Source: Bacillota bacterium (GTDB taxonomy: Bacteria; Bacillota; Bacilli; Alicyclobacillales; SLC66). From it: a DNA stretch of 5,762 bases. The stretch lies in the NCBI GenBank assembly GCA_021846145.1, contig JAJZCJ010000209.1, forward strand, positions 1-5,762, in the 5' to 3' direction. The position numbers were made by a program, and so were the translations under genes. Below, one piece after another: positions 5,417-5,762 of the stretch (position 1 is the stretch's first letter; the number at the start of each line of letters is the position of its first letter). The notes under the pieces are model-generated. The model had not been told where the DNA came from and did not search any database. It saw nothing but the letters and a program-made list of their open reading frames with translations.

Positions 5417-5762
5417 ATGATTCGTGTAAAGGATATTTCGGTGTCGTTTGGCAGCCGAATTTTATTTGAAGATGTCAATTTGAGCTTTGACTCAGGCAAC
5501 CGGTATGGGTTGATTGGCGCAAATGGCGCAGGCAAGTCTACATTTATGAAGATTTTGGTGGGCGATTTCGAGGCCAGTTCAGGCAGTGTCACCGTGTTAC
5601 CTGGTGTACGCGTCGGTGTATTGCGCCAAGATCATTACAAATTTGATGATTATAAAGTGCTAGACACCGTGCTAATGGGGCATGAGGAATTATGGTCGGT
5701 CATTCAAGAACGCGAGCGACTGTATTCATTGCCGCAAATGAGCGATGAAGAGGGCATGAAGG
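5417..5762 (+). CDS. ABC-F family ATPase, YkpA/YbiT-like (partial, 5' end)
   Basis: The first 115 codons are present and the gene continues past the right edge. It begins MIRVKDISVSFGSRILFEDV, then carries a Walker A motif GANGAGKST (34-42) and a Q-loop region LRQDHYKFDDYKVLDTVLMG ending at residue 95. The segment VLDTVLMGHEELWSVIQERE and the later SDEEGMK closely resemble Bacillus YkpA and E. coli YbiT. ABC-F proteins are soluble, have two fused ATPase domains and act on the ribosome as translation factors or antibiotic-resistance proteins rather than as transporters. No transmembrane segment is seen. The ATG at 5417 has SD AGGAG (5403-5407) with a 9-nt spacer. A GTG at 5413 is in another frame. 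A housekeeping role is more likely than resistance given the YkpA-like sequence, but the second ATPase domain and linker are not visible. Confidence 0.9.
   Translation, partial: MIRVKDISVSFGSRILFEDVNLSFDSGNRYGLIGANGAGKSTFMKILVGDFEASSGSVTVLPGVRVGVLRQDHYKFDDYKVLDTVLMGHEELWSVIQERERLYSLPQMSDEEGMK

Noticed and set aside
1..5762. CRISPR arrays, insertion sequences, tRNA or rRNA genes
   Set aside because: I found no regularly spaced repeats, transposase-like frames, terminal inverted repeats or structural RNA signatures other than the TPP aptamer.

Overview
The window suggests a member of the Bacillota (Bacillales-like). GC content looks moderate and Shine-Dalgarno (SD) sequences are strong. Genes are tightly packed, tenA starts with GTG, and the ABC-F ATPase resembles the Bacillus YkpA / E. 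coli YbiT branch. I cannot assign a genus from sequence alone.

Layout. From position 5134 down to 1 everything coding is on the minus strand. The first block (5134-2088) is a four-gene thiamin salvage operon in the order tenA, thiD, thiM, thiE. All three junctions overlap (14, 4 and 4 nt). A TPP riboswitch (5288-5200) lies in its leader. After a 136-bp gap comes a carbohydrate-type ABC importer: two MalF/MalG-type permeases (1951-1040 and 1061-165), then the N-terminus of a secreted protein, probably the solute-binding protein (139-1), cut by the window edge. No importer ATPase is in view. On the plus strand, diverging from the thiamin operon, is the 5' part of an ABC-F ATPase gene (5417-5762).

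How the genes work together. TenA hydrolyses degraded thiamin or aminopyrimidine to HMP. ThiD phosphorylates HMP twice to HMP-PP. ThiM phosphorylates the thiazole alcohol. ThiE joins the two halves into thiamin phosphate. No de novo genes (thiC, thiG, thiS, thiO/H) and no final kinase (thiL or TPK) are visible, so this is a self-contained salvage module.

The most interesting feature is the riboswitch expression platform. I see no intrinsic terminator. Instead, the 5' strand of aptamer helix P1 and its adjoining bases (5288-5276) can form 13 continuous pairs with 5170-5158. That segment overlaps the 5' arm of a 9-bp hairpin (5162-5139) whose 3' arm contains most of the tenA SD. This predicts TPP control of translation initiation, possibly spreading along the operon through the overlapping junctions. 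I see no wholly new system here; the families are known, and the novelty lies in regulatory detail.
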